Positions 1 to 8,291 are shown, numbered from the stretch's first letter. The stretch: 64,000 nt of DNA from Actinomadura nitritigenes (GCF_017573545.1 NZ_JAGEOK010000002.1:186001-250000); one strand, 5' to 3'. The notes: generated by a model not told the origin, from the letters alone. A program made the numbers and translations.

Positions 1-709
1 CCAGGTCCTCGGCGGTGAGGTGCGGGTCGCCGTACGGGTTCCCGCCGCTGACGGCGGCCATGTAGAAGTCCTCGTGCCGCCACACGACGCCCTTGGGCAG
101 CCCGGTCGTCCCGCCGGTGTAGAGGACGTAGCGGTCGTCGGCGCTGCGGCCCTCCCGGAGGGACGGGTCGGCCTCGCGCGGTTCGGCGTCGTAGTCGGCG
201 ACGCCGATCCGCGACGGCCACTCCGGCGCGCCGCCGGGCGCGTCCCCGCCGGCCGTGCTCGCGCCCGCGGCCGTGCCCGATGCGTCTCCGGCCGCTGCGC
301 CCGTGCCCGGGCCGGGCCGGACGATCTCGACGTGCCGCAGCTCGGGGCAGTCGTGCGCGACGCGCGCGGCGGCCGGCGCGTACTCCTCGTCGACGACGAG
401 GGCGGCGAGCCCGGCGTCGGTGTAGAGGTGGTGCAGCTCGCGGTCGGTGTACCGGTAGTTGATGTTGACCGGGACGGCCCTCGCCTTCAGGCAGCCGAGC
501 AGGGTCTCGACGTACTCGGTGCCGTTCGGCATGTGGACGCCGACGTGCTCCCCCGCGCCGATGCCCGCCGCGCGCAGCGCGCCCGCCACCGCGTCCGCTC
601 GCGCGTCGAGCTCCGCGAAGGTGAGCCTGCGCTCGCCGCAGACCACGGCGAGGCGGTCCGGCACGGCCGCGGCGACCGCCTCGAACAGGGTCGCCAGCTG
701 AAGTGTCAT
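1..709 (-). CDS. Acyl-CoA synthetase (FadD19/FadD3-like), N-terminal part, runs off left edge
   Basis: About 236 N-terminal residues of an ATP-dependent acyl-CoA ligase, starting MTLQLATLFEAVAAAVPDRL and cut by the window edge. The AMP-binding signature YTGGTTGLPKGVVWRHED is present near residue 205, a form typical of actinobacterial steroid side-chain or propionate ligases. Just before it is a Gly/Ala-rich insertion of about 30 residues, probably a surface loop. A TAGTCT hexamer lies 7 nt before the ATG, so the transcript is probably leaderless. It is divergent from an Hsd4A-like gene, which fits steroid side-chain activation. The exact substrate cannot be read from this fragment. Confidence 0.88.
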   Translation of the reverse strand, partial: MTLQLATLFEAVAAAVPDRLAVVCGERRLTFAELDARADAVAGALRAAGIGAGEHVGVHMPNGTEYVETLLGCLKARAVPVNINYRYTDRELHHLYTDAGLAALVVDEEYAPAAARVAHDCPELRHVEIVRPGPGTGAAAGDASGTAAGASTAGGDAPGGAPEWPSRIGVADYDAEPREADPSLREGRSADDRYVLYTGGTTGLPKGVVWRHEDFYMAAVSGGNPYGDPHLTAEDL

Positions 710-716
710 GGCGGCG

Positions 717-735
717 AGACTAGAATTCGTTCTCG
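717..735 (-). promoter_or_regulatory. Promoter of the partial fadD with KstR-like half-palindrome
   Basis: Read on the minus strand, GAGAACGAATTCTAGTCTC ends in a -10-like TAGTCT (722-717), 7 nt before the fadD ATG. It matches the element at 825-843 upstream of hsd4A and resembles the mycobacterial KstR site TnnAACnnGTTnnA with mismatches. Site identity is inferred from similarity only. Confidence 0.5.
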
Positions 736-749
736 ACACTGGCAAACGC

Positions 750-760
750 GGTCCCACTCA
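750..760 (-). promoter_or_regulatory. Steroid promoter box, fadD copy
   Basis: TGAGTGGGACC on the minus strand, 38 bp upstream of the TA of the TAGTCT -10 element. It is one of a family of boxes at constant distance from steroid-gene promoters in this window. Confidence 0.5.
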
Positions 761-797
761 CCGGTCCGCGCTGACCACGGAGTCGTCCCGGGCCCGC

Positions 798-808
798 TCA
801 GCGGGACC
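798..808 (+). promoter_or_regulatory. Steroid promoter box, hsd4A copy
   Basis: TCAGCGGGACC, part of the perfect palindrome CCCGCT-C-AGCGGG (793-805). It lies 39 bp before the TA of the -10-like TAGTCT at 837-842 and is the most symmetrical member of the box family. Confidence 0.55.
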
Positions 809-822
809 GTCGCCGCGGGCCA

Positions 823-840
823 ACTAGAATACGTACTAGT
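823..840 (+). promoter_or_regulatory. ACTAG...CTAGT palindromic element at the hsd4A promoter
   Basis: ACTAGAATACGTACTAGT has perfect 5-bp outer arms and overlaps the -10-like TAGTCT. It fits TnnAACnnGTTnnA (KstR consensus) with two substitutions. The related copy at 719-735 serves the divergent gene. Confidence 0.5.
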
Positions 841-881
841 CTCCGGTCCGGCCGACACGCACGGACATACCGGGAGCACTG

Positions 882-1802
882 ATGAACGCTGACCTGTCCC
901 TGGCGGGCCGCACCGCCATCGTCACCGGCGCGGGCGCCGGGCTCGGCCGCGCCGAGGCCCTCGCGCTGGCCGCGCAGGGCGCCAACGTCGTCGTCAACGA
1001 CATGGGGCCGGCCGCCGAGAAGGTCGTCGCCGAGATCACCGGGGCGGGCGGCAGCGCGATCGCGGTCACCGGGGACGTCGGCGACTGGTCCATGGGCGAC
1101 ACCCTCGTCTCCGCCGCCGTCGACACCTACGGCTCGCTGGACGTGCTGGTCAACAACGCCGGCGTGCTGCGCGACAAGATGCTGTTCAACCTGTCCGAGT
1201 CGGACTGGGACGACGTGATCCGCGTCCACCTGAAGGGGCACGCGGCGGTGTCGCGCGCCGCGGCGGTGCACTGGCGGGCGGCGAGCAAGGCCGCCGGCGG
1301 GCCGGTCTACGGCCGCGTGGTCAACACCGCGTCCGAGGCGTTCCTGTTCGGCTCGCCGGGCCAGCCGAACTACTCCGCCGCCAAGGCCGGCATCGTCGCG
1401 CTCACGCTGTCCACGTCCGCCGGGCTCGCCCGGTACGGGGTCCGCGCCAACGCGATCTGCCCGCGCGCCCGCACCTCCATGACGGAGGCGACGTTCGGCG
1501 AGGGCACCTCCCCCGGCGGGCTGGACGCGATGGCGCCCGAGCGCGTCGGCACGTTCGTCGGCTACCTCGCCTCGCCCGCGGCGGAGAGGATCAGCGGCCA
1601 GGTGTTCATCGTGTACGGCGACATGGTCGCGCTGATGGCCGCGCCCGCCGTCGAGCAGAAGTTCACCGCCGCGGACGGCGTGTTCTCCGCCGAGGAGTTC
1701 GGCGAGCAGATCACCCCGTACTTCGCGGACCGCGACGCCCACCGGACCTACGCCGCCTACAGCGTGGCCGCGCTGGACACCACCGGCACCAACAGCCGGT
1801 GA
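882..1802 (+). CDS. hsd4A: Hsd4A-like short-chain dehydrogenase (steroid/beta-hydroxyacyl-CoA dehydrogenase)
   Basis: A 306-residue classical SDR: TGAGAGLG cofactor loop at residues 15-22, NNAG at 91-94 and YSAAK (Y164, K168) as catalytic pair. Length and C-terminal tail resemble Hsd4A of mycobacteria (Rv3502c), which oxidises 17-beta-hydroxysteroids and side-chain beta-hydroxyacyl-CoA. The ATG follows GGGAGCACTG. It is divergent from a steroid-type fadD, sharing two operator-like elements with it, and a strong terminator follows the stop. The steroid role is inferred from family and context; generic 3-oxoacyl reductase activity is the alternative. Confidence 0.75.
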   Translation: MNADLSLAGRTAIVTGAGAGLGRAEALALAAQGANVVVNDMGPAAEKVVAEITGAGGSAIAVTGDVGDWSMGDTLVSAAVDTYGSLDVLVNNAGVLRDKMLFNLSESDWDDVIRVHLKGHAAVSRAAAVHWRAASKAAGGPVYGRVVNTASEAFLFGSPGQPNYSAAKAGIVALTLSTSAGLARYGVRANAICPRARTSMTEATFGEGTSPGGLDAMAPERVGTFVGYLASPAAERISGQVFIVYGDMVALMAAPAVEQKFTAADGVFSAEEFGEQITPYFADRDAHRTYAAYSVAALDTTGTNSR

Positions 1803-1813
1803 CCCCGGAATGT

Positions 1814-1850
1814 CCGAAGGCCGCCCCCGGCGCGGAGGGGCGGCCTTCGG
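1814..1850. terminator. Bidirectional hairpin terminator
   Basis: A perfect 14-bp stem (CCGAAGGCCGCCCC at 1814-1827 with GGGGCGGCCTTCGG at 1837-1850) and a 9-nt loop, placed between the convergent hsd4A-like and 3-alpha-HSD-like genes. Confidence 0.85.
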
Positions 1851-1896
1851 CGTCTTCCGCTCGCACGAGCGTACGGCTCACCCGACCGTACAACCC

Positions 1897-2673
1897 TCAG
1901 AAGACGGACGGGCCCCGGAGGGTGGCCTCGGCGCCCCCGTCCACGTAGATCACCTGGCCCGCCATGTGCGAGTTCGCGGGCGACACCAGCCAGGCCAGCG
2001 CCTCGGCGATCACGATGGGGTCCGCGTACCCGTTCAGCGGCATCGGCACCGCCTCGTTCATGATCTTGAACATCGCCTCGTCCTCGAACAGCGGGGCGCT
2101 CATCGGCGTCCGGACGACGCCGGGCGCGACCGCGTTCAGCGGGATGCCGGCGCCCGCCCACTCCGGGGCGACCGACACGCGCCGCAGCCACTGCGCGAGC
2201 GCCGACTTCGACGACGGGTAGAGCCGGTTGCCCCGCTTCGCCGCCAGCACCCGGTCCGCCGCCGCGAGCGCGGCGGGCTCGTCGCCCTCCAGGCACGCGC
2301 GCAGCACCGCGTCGTCCACCGGCTGCGTCCCGGAGATCGAGCCGACCACGGCGGCGCGCGGCGCCTCCGCCGCGGCGAGCGCCGGGCGCAGGCCGTCCAG
2401 CAGCGCGACCGCGCCGAAGTAGTTGACCTGGACGGTCAGCGGCGTCGGCCCGGTCACCCCGGCGCAGGCGACGGCGCCGTCGAGCGCGCCGCCGGAGCGT
2501 TCCAGCACCTCCGCGACGGCCTGGATCCGGCCCTCGGCCGTGCTGAGGTCGGCGCACACCTCGGCGTCGCGCAGATCGACCCCGACGACCTCATCGCCCT
2601 GCTTCCGCAGCAGCTCCGCCAGCGTCTTCCCGATGCCGGAGGCCGACCCGCTCACGGCGATGGTGCGTCCCAT
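1897..2673 (-). CDS. 3-alpha-hydroxysteroid dehydrogenase/carbonyl reductase-like SDR
   Basis: A 258-residue SDR closely patterned on Comamonas 3-alpha-HSD/carbonyl reductase. It shares the SGSASGIGK cofactor loop, the diagnostic VGVDLRDAEVCADLSTAEGR stretch and the YPSSK catalytic motif. That enzyme interconverts 3-alpha-hydroxy and 3-keto steroids with NAD(H), the entry step for bile acids and androsterone-type steroids. It sits downstream of another SDR (58-bp gap) on the minus strand, probably in the same transcript. Its presence suggests the host uses 3-alpha-hydroxylated steroids, not only cholesterol-type 3-beta substrates. Confidence 0.78.
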   Translation of the reverse strand: MGRTIAVSGSASGIGKTLAELLRKQGDEVVGVDLRDAEVCADLSTAEGRIQAVAEVLERSGGALDGAVACAGVTGPTPLTVQVNYFGAVALLDGLRPALAAAEAPRAAVVGSISGTQPVDDAVLRACLEGDEPAALAAADRVLAAKRGNRLYPSSKSALAQWLRRVSVAPEWAGAGIPLNAVAPGVVRTPMSAPLFEDEAMFKIMNEAVPMPLNGYADPIVIAEALAWLVSPANSHMAGQVIYVDGGAEATLRGPSVF

Positions 2674-2731
2674 GTACGACTTCCTTTCGATGTCCCCGGC
2701 GAGGCCGGACGAGACCGGACGCGCCGGCGGG

Positions 2732-3478
2732 CTAGAGGTGCGAGCCGCCGTCGACGCGCAGCTCGGCGCCGGTCAGGTAGGCCGCGTCCGGCGACCCGGC
2801 GAACGCGATGACGGACGCGATCTGCTCGGGGCCGGCGACCCCGAACGGCGACACGATCCGCGTGAAGTAGCTGAGGTCGATCCCCTTGGGGAACATGTCC
2901 GCCCTGGTCAGCGGGGTGTCGACGGTGCCGGGTGAGATCGGCACGACGCGGATGCGGCGCGCGGTCAGCTCGGCCGCGAGGCTCAGCGAGAACGCCAGCA
3001 CGGCGCCCTTGGACGCCGAGTAGGCCGTCATGTACGGGTTGCCCTGCGTGGCCGACAGCGACGAGGTGTTGATGATGACCCCGGTGCCGTCCGGGAGGTG
3101 CTTGAGGGCCTCGCGGCAGAACAGCGCGGTGCCGACGAGGTTCACGTTGAAGATCCACGTCAGGTCCGCGACCGACAGCGTCTCGATCGGGGTGGTCCGG
3201 TGCACGCCCGCGACGTTGACCAGCACGTCGATGCCGCCGAGCGTCTCCGCCGCGGCCGCGACCGCGGCGATCACGGCGGGCTCGTCGGCGACGTCGGCGA
3301 CCCGCGTGGCGACCGTCCCGGGGCCGGGGGCTCCGGCGGCGGTCTCGGCGAGCCCGTCCTCCGACAGGTCCACGGCGAAGACCGCGGCGCCCTCGGCGGC
3401 GAGCCGGTGCGCGGTGGCCCGCCCGATGCCCGACCCGGCCCCGGTGAGCAGCACTTTCACACCGTCGTAGCGATTCAT
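2732..3478 (-). CDS. SDR family oxidoreductase, probable hydroxysteroid dehydrogenase
   Basis: A 248-residue SDR with TGAGSGIGR at the N-terminus, a variant NVAG (usually NNAG), catalytic YSASK and a C-terminal VDGGSHL. A TAGCGT hexamer 6 nt before the ATG and no Shine-Dalgarno point to a leaderless transcript. It is the first gene of a probable pair with the 3-alpha-HSD-like gene and carries the steroid promoter box upstream, so a steroid or steroid-intermediate substrate is likely. The position oxidised cannot be assigned from sequence. Confidence 0.78.
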   Translation of the reverse strand: MNRYDGVKVLLTGAGSGIGRATAHRLAAEGAAVFAVDLSEDGLAETAAGAPGPGTVATRVADVADEPAVIAAVAAAAETLGGIDVLVNVAGVHRTTPIETLSVADLTWIFNVNLVGTALFCREALKHLPDGTGVIINTSSLSATQGNPYMTAYSASKGAVLAFSLSLAAELTARRIRVVPISPGTVDTPLTRADMFPKGIDLSYFTRIVSPFGVAGPEQIASVIAFAGSPDAAYLTGAELRVDGGSHL

Positions 3479-3484
3479 GCCGGA

Positions 3485-3529
3485 ACGCTAACCGCGTCCC
3501 TGCCCGCCCCGCCGGGACGATCCCGATGA
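3485..3529 (-). promoter_or_regulatory. Steroid promoter box plus leaderless -10 for the SDR at 2732-3478
   Basis: Minus-strand TCATCGGGATC (3529-3519) is followed 39 bp later by the TA of TAGCGT (3490-3485), which is 6 nt from the start codon. The left half on the plus strand gives CCCGAT-G-AACGGG, a near palindrome. Confidence 0.5.
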
Positions 3530-3539
3530 ACGGGAGCGT

Positions 3540-4202
3540 CTACTCGGGAGCGTCTCCGGAGGCGCTCCCCGGGGTGTCCCCAGACGCGTTCCGGGGGGCG
3601 TTCGAGCGGGGCGCGAGGAGCAGCTTGCAGGCGAGCCGGATGTCGGTCTCCACGTCCGCCATCGACGCGCGCCCGTTCAGGCTCGACTGGAGCACGCCGT
3701 ACCAGCACTGCATCAGCAGCCGGACGAGCGTGACGTCCTGCGCGGTCGGCACCTCGATGCCCACGGCGCGCAGCAGGATCTCGCGGAAGGTGTTGTCGAT
3801 GTGGACGGTGTCGGCGACCGTCGCGACGTGCGCGGTGTTGGACGCGTGCAGCATCGAGGTCGACAGCACCGGCTGCGCCATCAGGTACCGGCTGGCCTGC
3901 ACCAGCATGTCGGCGACCGCCTCCTCGGGGGCGGTGCCGGGGGCCGGCTCGGTGACCTGGTCGCGGAGCCGGTCGACCTGCGCCGCCATCACGCCGGTGA
4001 ACAGGTGCACCTTCGAGGGGAAGTACCGGTACAGGGTGCCGATCGCCACCCCGGCGGCCTTCGCCACCTCGTGCATCTGGACGCGCTCGAGGGACTTCTC
4101 CGCGCCGATGCGCGCCGCCGCGCGGAGTATGCGCTGGCGGCGGTCGTGCTGCTCGGGTGAGCTCGGCTCGGCGGACAGCCTCGCCGACGCGATCCTCGCC
4201 AC
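3540..4202 (-). CDS. TetR-family regulator, KstR-like
   Basis: About 220 residues. The DNA-binding half closely resembles KstR, the cholesterol-catabolism repressor: RRQRILRAAARIG, VQMHEVAKAAGVAIGTLYR and YFPSKVHLF are almost the KstR helix-turn-helix. The GTG at 4202 is preferred over a TTG at 4232, which lies in the probable promoter and lacks a ribosome site. The last 20 residues are a low-complexity Ser/Gly/Asn tail from GC-rich repeats. It is divergent from a kstD gene, as expected for a local steroid repressor. Ligand (a CoA thioester in KstR) and targets are inferred. Confidence 0.8.
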   Translation of the reverse strand: MARIASARLSAEPSSPEQHDRRQRILRAAARIGAEKSLERVQMHEVAKAAGVAIGTLYRYFPSKVHLFTGVMAAQVDRLRDQVTEPAPGTAPEEAVADMLVQASRYLMAQPVLSTSMLHASNTAHVATVADTVHIDNTFREILLRAVGIEVPTAQDVTLVRLLMQCWYGVLQSSLNGRASMADVETDIRLACKLLLAPRSNAPRNASGDTPGSASGDAPE

Positions 4203-4279
4203 GATCCTCCACGTCCTTTCCGGTGCTGACAAGGAACAATATCCGGAGTCCCGGCACGTCCCGCGATCGTCGATACCGG

Positions 4280-4323
4280 TCAGTGGGACCGGGCGGCCCC
4301 GCGCGCCGCGGCCCGCCTACGTT
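4280..4323 (+). promoter_or_regulatory. Promoter of kstD-lipase operon with steroid box
   Basis: TCAGTGGGACC (4280-4290) lies 38 bp before the TA of CCTACGTT (4316-4323), a -10-like element whose sequence recurs at the hsaB promoter (CCTACGTT, 42299-42306). Confidence 0.55.
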
Positions 4324-4362
4324 GTGGCCGCGCCAGCACCCGAGGCTCGGAGGGGACGTCAC

Positions 4363-5889
4363 GTGGGAAACGCCGGTGAATCGTGGGACGACGAATACGA
4401 CGTCGTGGTGGCCGGTTCGGGGGCCGGCGCGATGGCGGGGGCGCTCGCGGCGGCCTCCGGCGGGCTGAAGACGGCGGTCCTGGAGAAGACGCGGGTGCTC
4501 GGCGGGACGTCCGCGTACTCGGGGTCGGCGATCTGGCTGCCCGGGACCGCCGTGCAGGAGCGGGCCGGGATCGGCGACTCGGCCGAGTCGGCGCGCACCT
4601 ACCTGCGGGCGCTGATCGGCGACGGCACCGCCGCGCACCGTGAGGCGTTCCTGGAGACGGCGCCCGAGCTGGTGGACTTCCTGGAGCGCGACCCGGCGAT
4701 CGAGTTCGAGTTCCAGCCCTTCCCCGACTACTTCGACGCGCCCGGCCGGATGGCCATGGGGCGGTCGTTCGTCCCGCTGCCGCTGCCCGCCGAGCGGCTC
4801 GGCGACCTGGCCGGGCTCGTCCGGCCGCCGGTCGACCGGGACCGGGCGGGGCGCGGGCACTCCGCGTCCAGGCCGCTGGTGCAGGGCCGGGCGCTGATCG
4901 GCCGGCTGCTGCTGGCGATCAACGCGACGGGCAACGGCGACGTCCGCACCAGGACGGCGCTGACGGACCTGGTCGTCGAGGACGGCAGGGTCACCGGCGT
5001 CCTCGCGGCGACGGCGGACGGCCCGCGCCGGCTCCGCGCCCGGCGCGGCGTGCTGCTCGCGGCGGGGGGCTTCGAGTCGTCGTCGGCGCTGCGCGGCGAG
5101 CGCGGCGTCCCCGGCGAGGCCGGCTGGACGATGGCCCCGGACGGCGCCAACACCGGCGACGCGATCACCGCGGCCGTCGCGGCCGGTGCGTCCACCGGCC
5201 TGCTCGACCAGGCGTGGTTCTGCCCCGGCGTCCTGACCCCGGACGGCCTGCCCGCCTTCACGCTCGGCTTCCGCGGCGGGCTCATCGTGGACGGCTCGGG
5301 CCGCCGGTTCGCCAACGAGTCGCTGCCGTACGACCAGATGGGGCGGCGGCTCGCGGCTGCCGAGGGCCCCTTCCACCTGATCTTCGACGCCCGCTCGAAG
5401 GGGCTGCCGGCGATCTCCGTCCCGCCGGTGGCGCTGGAGGAGCAGGTCGCGTCGGGCAGGTGGACCGAGGCGGGCTCGCTCGCCGGCCTCGCCGCCAGGA
5501 CCGGCCTGCCCGCCGGCGCCCTCACCGCCACCGTGGAACGCTTCAACGGCCTCGCCGCGAAGGGCGTGGACGAGGACTTCCACCGCGGCGAGGACCCCTA
5601 CGACCTGTTCTTCACCGGCGGGAAGCCCGGCCTCGTCCCGGTCGACGAGCCGCCGTACTACGCCGCGGAGATCGTGCTCAGCGACCTCGGCACGAAGGGC
5701 GGGCTGCGCACCGACCCCGACGGCCGCGTCCTCGACGGCGCCGACCGCCCCATCCCCGGCCTCTACGCCGCGGGCAACACCAGCGCATCGTTCACCGGCC
5801 CCGTCTACCCGGGGCCGGGCATCCCGATCGGATCGGCGATGGCCTTCGCCTACCGCGCCGTCCAGGACATGAGGAGAGACCGCACGTGA
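4363..5889 (+). CDS. kstD: 3-ketosteroid delta-1-dehydrogenase (KstD)
   Basis: A 508-residue FAD enzyme that desaturates C1-C2 of 3-ketosteroids. Seen: the FAD dinucleotide fold VVVAGSGAGAMAGALAAA near the N-terminus, GGTSAYSGSAIWLPG, PDYFDAPG (equivalent of KstD Tyr119), NESLPYDQ (Tyr318 equivalent) and the C-terminal VYPGPGIPIGSA that carries the Tyr-x-x-x-Gly catalytic pair. The GTG at 4363 follows GGAGGGGAC. It is divergent from the KstR-like gene and overlaps the lipase start by GTGA, so the two are translationally coupled. A second KstD at 39541-41253 is about 60 residues longer. Confidence 0.88.
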   Translation: MGNAGESWDDEYDVVVAGSGAGAMAGALAAASGGLKTAVLEKTRVLGGTSAYSGSAIWLPGTAVQERAGIGDSAESARTYLRALIGDGTAAHREAFLETAPELVDFLERDPAIEFEFQPFPDYFDAPGRMAMGRSFVPLPLPAERLGDLAGLVRPPVDRDRAGRGHSASRPLVQGRALIGRLLLAINATGNGDVRTRTALTDLVVEDGRVTGVLAATADGPRRLRARRGVLLAAGGFESSSALRGERGVPGEAGWTMAPDGANTGDAITAAVAAGASTGLLDQAWFCPGVLTPDGLPAFTLGFRGGLIVDGSGRRFANESLPYDQMGRRLAAAEGPFHLIFDARSKGLPAISVPPVALEEQVASGRWTEAGSLAGLAARTGLPAGALTATVERFNGLAAKGVDEDFHRGEDPYDLFFTGGKPGLVPVDEPPYYAAEIVLSDLGTKGGLRTDPDGRVLDGADRPIPGLYAAGNTSASFTGPVYPGPGIPIGSAMAFAYRAVQDMRRDRT

Positions 5890-7052
5890 CTTCCGCCAGG
5901 GGGCGCGCGGCCGCGATCGCGGCCGCCGCCGTCACCGCGGTCGGCATCGCCGCCACCGCCGTGCCCGCCCACGCCGACCCCGGGCACCGCGGGACGCTGC
6001 TGGCGAGCCGGCCGCTGCACACCTCGGCGGCCCTGCCGTCCGCATCCTTCACCCGCGCGATCTCCTACGTCTCGGAGGGCGTCGGCGGCAGGCGGATCAC
6101 GGTGACGGGCACCGTCGCCGTCCCGGAGGGCAGGGCGCCGCGCGGCGGCTGGCCCGTGATCAGCTGGGCGCACGGCACCACCGGCACCGCCGACGCCTGC
6201 GCGCCGTCCCGCGACACCGCCACCGGCCCGGCGCACGACTACCTGTCGATCACCGAGGGCTACCTCGACAGGTGGGTGGCGCACGGGTTCGCCGTCGTCC
6301 AGACCGACTACGAGGGGCTGGGCACGCCGGGCGGGCACCCGTACATGAACGGGGCGAGCGAGGCGAACACCGTCCTCGACATCGTCCGGGCCGCGCGCCG
6401 CGTCGACCCGCACATCGGGCGGGACTTCTACGTCGCGGGCCACAGCCAGGGCGGCCAGGCGACGCTGTTCACCGCCGCCGCGAAGAAGGCCGGCGACGTG
6501 CGGCTGAGGGGCGCCGTGTCGATCGCGCCGGGGTCGCACATGGCCGAGACGGCGCAGTACGTCCAGGCGCAGTACCCGGGTGCGGAGCTGGCCCTGCCGT
6601 TCCTGTTCGTGCTGCTGAACGGCGCGAAGGCGGCGAACCCGTCGTTCCACCCGGAGGAGCTGCTGACCCCGGCGGCCGCGCAGGTCCTGGAATCCGGGCA
6701 GCGCGACGCGTGCCTCGCCCAGCTGAGGGAGGCCGGTTCGTCGCTCCCGCTGAGCGGGGTCTTCCGCCCGGACGCCGACCTGACCGCGTTCGAGACCTAC
6801 TTCAACGGGCAGGAGGCCGCCGGCCTCGACCTGCGCGTCCCGACCCTCGTCGCGCAGGGCACCGCCGACACGTCGGTCTCGCCCGCCGCGACGAAGGGGC
6901 TCGTCGCCGACCTGTGCAAGCGGTACCCGGACATCTCCTACCGCGAGTACCAGGGCGCCGACCACCGCGCCAGCATCGAGGCTTCCTTCGATGACGCCCT
7001 GAGGTTCGTCCAGACCGTGCAGTCGGGCCGCACGCCGTCCGGCGCCTGCTGA
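5886..7052 (+). CDS. Secreted lipase/esterase (secretory lipase family)
   Basis: A 388-residue exported alpha/beta hydrolase. A Sec signal peptide with hydrophobic core ends near AHADPG (cleavage after VPAHA). The nucleophile elbow is GHSQGG, an oxyanion segment follows WAHGTTG, and late Asp and His positions occur in GTADTSV and ADHRAS. The pattern fits the LIP secretory lipase family. It is coupled to kstD through a GTGA overlap and followed by a terminator. This suggests extracellular release of free steroid from esters, but substrate is not shown by sequence. Confidence 0.8.
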   Translation: MTSARGRAAAIAAAAVTAVGIAATAVPAHADPGHRGTLLASRPLHTSAALPSASFTRAISYVSEGVGGRRITVTGTVAVPEGRAPRGGWPVISWAHGTTGTADACAPSRDTATGPAHDYLSITEGYLDRWVAHGFAVVQTDYEGLGTPGGHPYMNGASEANTVLDIVRAARRVDPHIGRDFYVAGHSQGGQATLFTAAAKKAGDVRLRGAVSIAPGSHMAETAQYVQAQYPGAELALPFLFVLLNGAKAANPSFHPEELLTPAAAQVLESGQRDACLAQLREAGSSLPLSGVFRPDADLTAFETYFNGQEAAGLDLRVPTLVAQGTADTSVSPAATKGLVADLCKRYPDISYREYQGADHRASIEASFDDALRFVQTVQSGRTPSGAC

Positions 7053-7057
7053 CCAGA

Positions 7058-7104
7058 CCGGAAACGGCGTGCCTCCCCTCCTCCGGGGCGGCACGCCGTT
7101 CCGG
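7058..7104. terminator. Hairpin terminator between convergent genes
   Basis: Arms CCGGAAACGGCGTGCC and GGCACGCCGTTCCGG with one interruption and an internal CCCC/GGGG extension. It sits between the lipase stop and the stop of the opposing HsaA paralogue. Confidence 0.75.
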
Positions 7105-7124
7105 TCGGCCAGGACGGCCGGGCG

Positions 7125-8291
7125 TCAGACCAGGTTGTCCTCCACGGCCAGGCCGAACTCGCCGCGCCCGTACATCGACAGGGCGTGCTCGACGTCGTTC
7201 GCGACGTGCACGCTGCCCGCGTGCGCGTCCCGCCAGGCCCGCTCGATGACGTTGCCGCGGTGCAGCGAGTTGCCGCCCGCCGTCTTGAACAGGATGTCGA
7301 TCGCCTCGATGGCCCGCTCGGTGCCGCGCACCTGGTCGCGGCGCGCGCGCAGGCGCAGCTCCATCGGGATCTTCTCGTTGCGCACCGCGTACGCGTAGAT
7401 CTCCCGGACGTTCCGGTCGGTCTGCAGGATCGCCGCGTCGATCTCGGACGCCGCCCGCGCCACCGCGACCTGCGCGAACTGGTCCTCGACGAACCGGCCG
7501 CCGCCGAGGCTCAGCCGGATCCGGTCGCGCATCCGCGTCACGTACAGGTCGTGGCAGCCCGCCGCCATGCCGATCACGCTCGCCGCGACCGTCGTGGTGA
7601 AGATCGTGCCGAACGGCAGCCGGTACAGCGGCCCGGTGTTGACCTTGCGGCCCGCGGTGCGCAGCTGCGCCTGGTCGAAGTTGCGCATCGCGCGGTGCGC
7701 GGGCACGAACGCCCGCTCCACGACGATGTCGTCGCTTGCGGTGCCGCGCAGCCCCATCGAGTCCCACACCCGGCGGATCTCATAGTCCGTCCTCGGGATC
7801 AGCACGGTCATGAAGTCGACCGGGCGGCCCTCGGCGCCGACGACGAGGCCGCCGAGCAGCGCCCAGTCCGCGAACTCGCAGCCGGACGAGAACGCCCACC
7901 GCCCCGACACCTCGAACCCGCCGTCCACGGGGGTGAGCCGGCCGATCGGCGCGTAGGACGAGGCGACCAGCACGTCCGGTCCCGGCTCCCACACCTCCTG
8001 CTGCGCCTCGTCCGGGAACAGCCCGAGATGCCAGGAGTGGACGCCGAGGACGGCGGTCACCCAGCCGGTCGAGCCGCAGGCCCCGGAGACGGCCCTGACC
8101 ACCTCGTAGAAGGCGACCGGGTCGTCCTCCGCGCCGCCGTAGCGGGTCGGCTGCAGCATCCGGAACACCCCGGCGGCGGTCAGCTCCTTCATCGTCTCGG
8201 CCGGGATGCGCCCCTTCTCGTCCACGGACCGGGCCCGCTCGGCGATGCCCGGCAGCAGCTCCCGCACGGCTTCCAGGACCTCGTTGCTCAT
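7125..8291 (-). CDS. HsaA-like flavin-dependent monooxygenase (paralogue)
   Basis: A 388-residue protein of the acyl-CoA-dehydrogenase-fold group D monooxygenases. It has the HsaA landmarks STGWVTAVLGVHSWHLG, WAFSSGCEFADWALLGG and the C-terminal GNSLHRGNVIERAWRDAHAG. HsaA hydroxylates 3-HSA to the catechol 3,4-DHSA using reduced flavin supplied by HsaB. The copy at 37314-38498 has the exact HsaA length (394) and sits with kshB, kstD and hsaD, so this one may act on another phenolic steroid intermediate. It is divergent from kshA across 163 bp. Confidence 0.8.
   Translation of the reverse strand: MSNEVLEAVRELLPGIAERARSVDEKGRIPAETMKELTAAGVFRMLQPTRYGGAEDDPVAFYEVVRAVSGACGSTGWVTAVLGVHSWHLGLFPDEAQQEVWEPGPDVLVASSYAPIGRLTPVDGGFEVSGRWAFSSGCEFADWALLGGLVVGAEGRPVDFMTVLIPRTDYEIRRVWDSMGLRGTASDDIVVERAFVPAHRAMRNFDQAQLRTAGRKVNTGPLYRLPFGTIFTTTVAASVIGMAAGCHDLYVTRMRDRIRLSLGGGRFVEDQFAQVAVARAASEIDAAILQTDRNVREIYAYAVRNEKIPMELRLRARRDQVRGTERAIEAIDILFKTAGGNSLHRGNVIERAWRDAHAGSVHVANDVEHALSMYGRGEFGLAVEDNLV

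Noticed and set aside
3475..5583. 700-codon open frame opposite tetR and kstD
   Set aside because: Arg/Gly/Pro-rich low-complexity translation with no motifs, spanning two divergent genes that are well supported.
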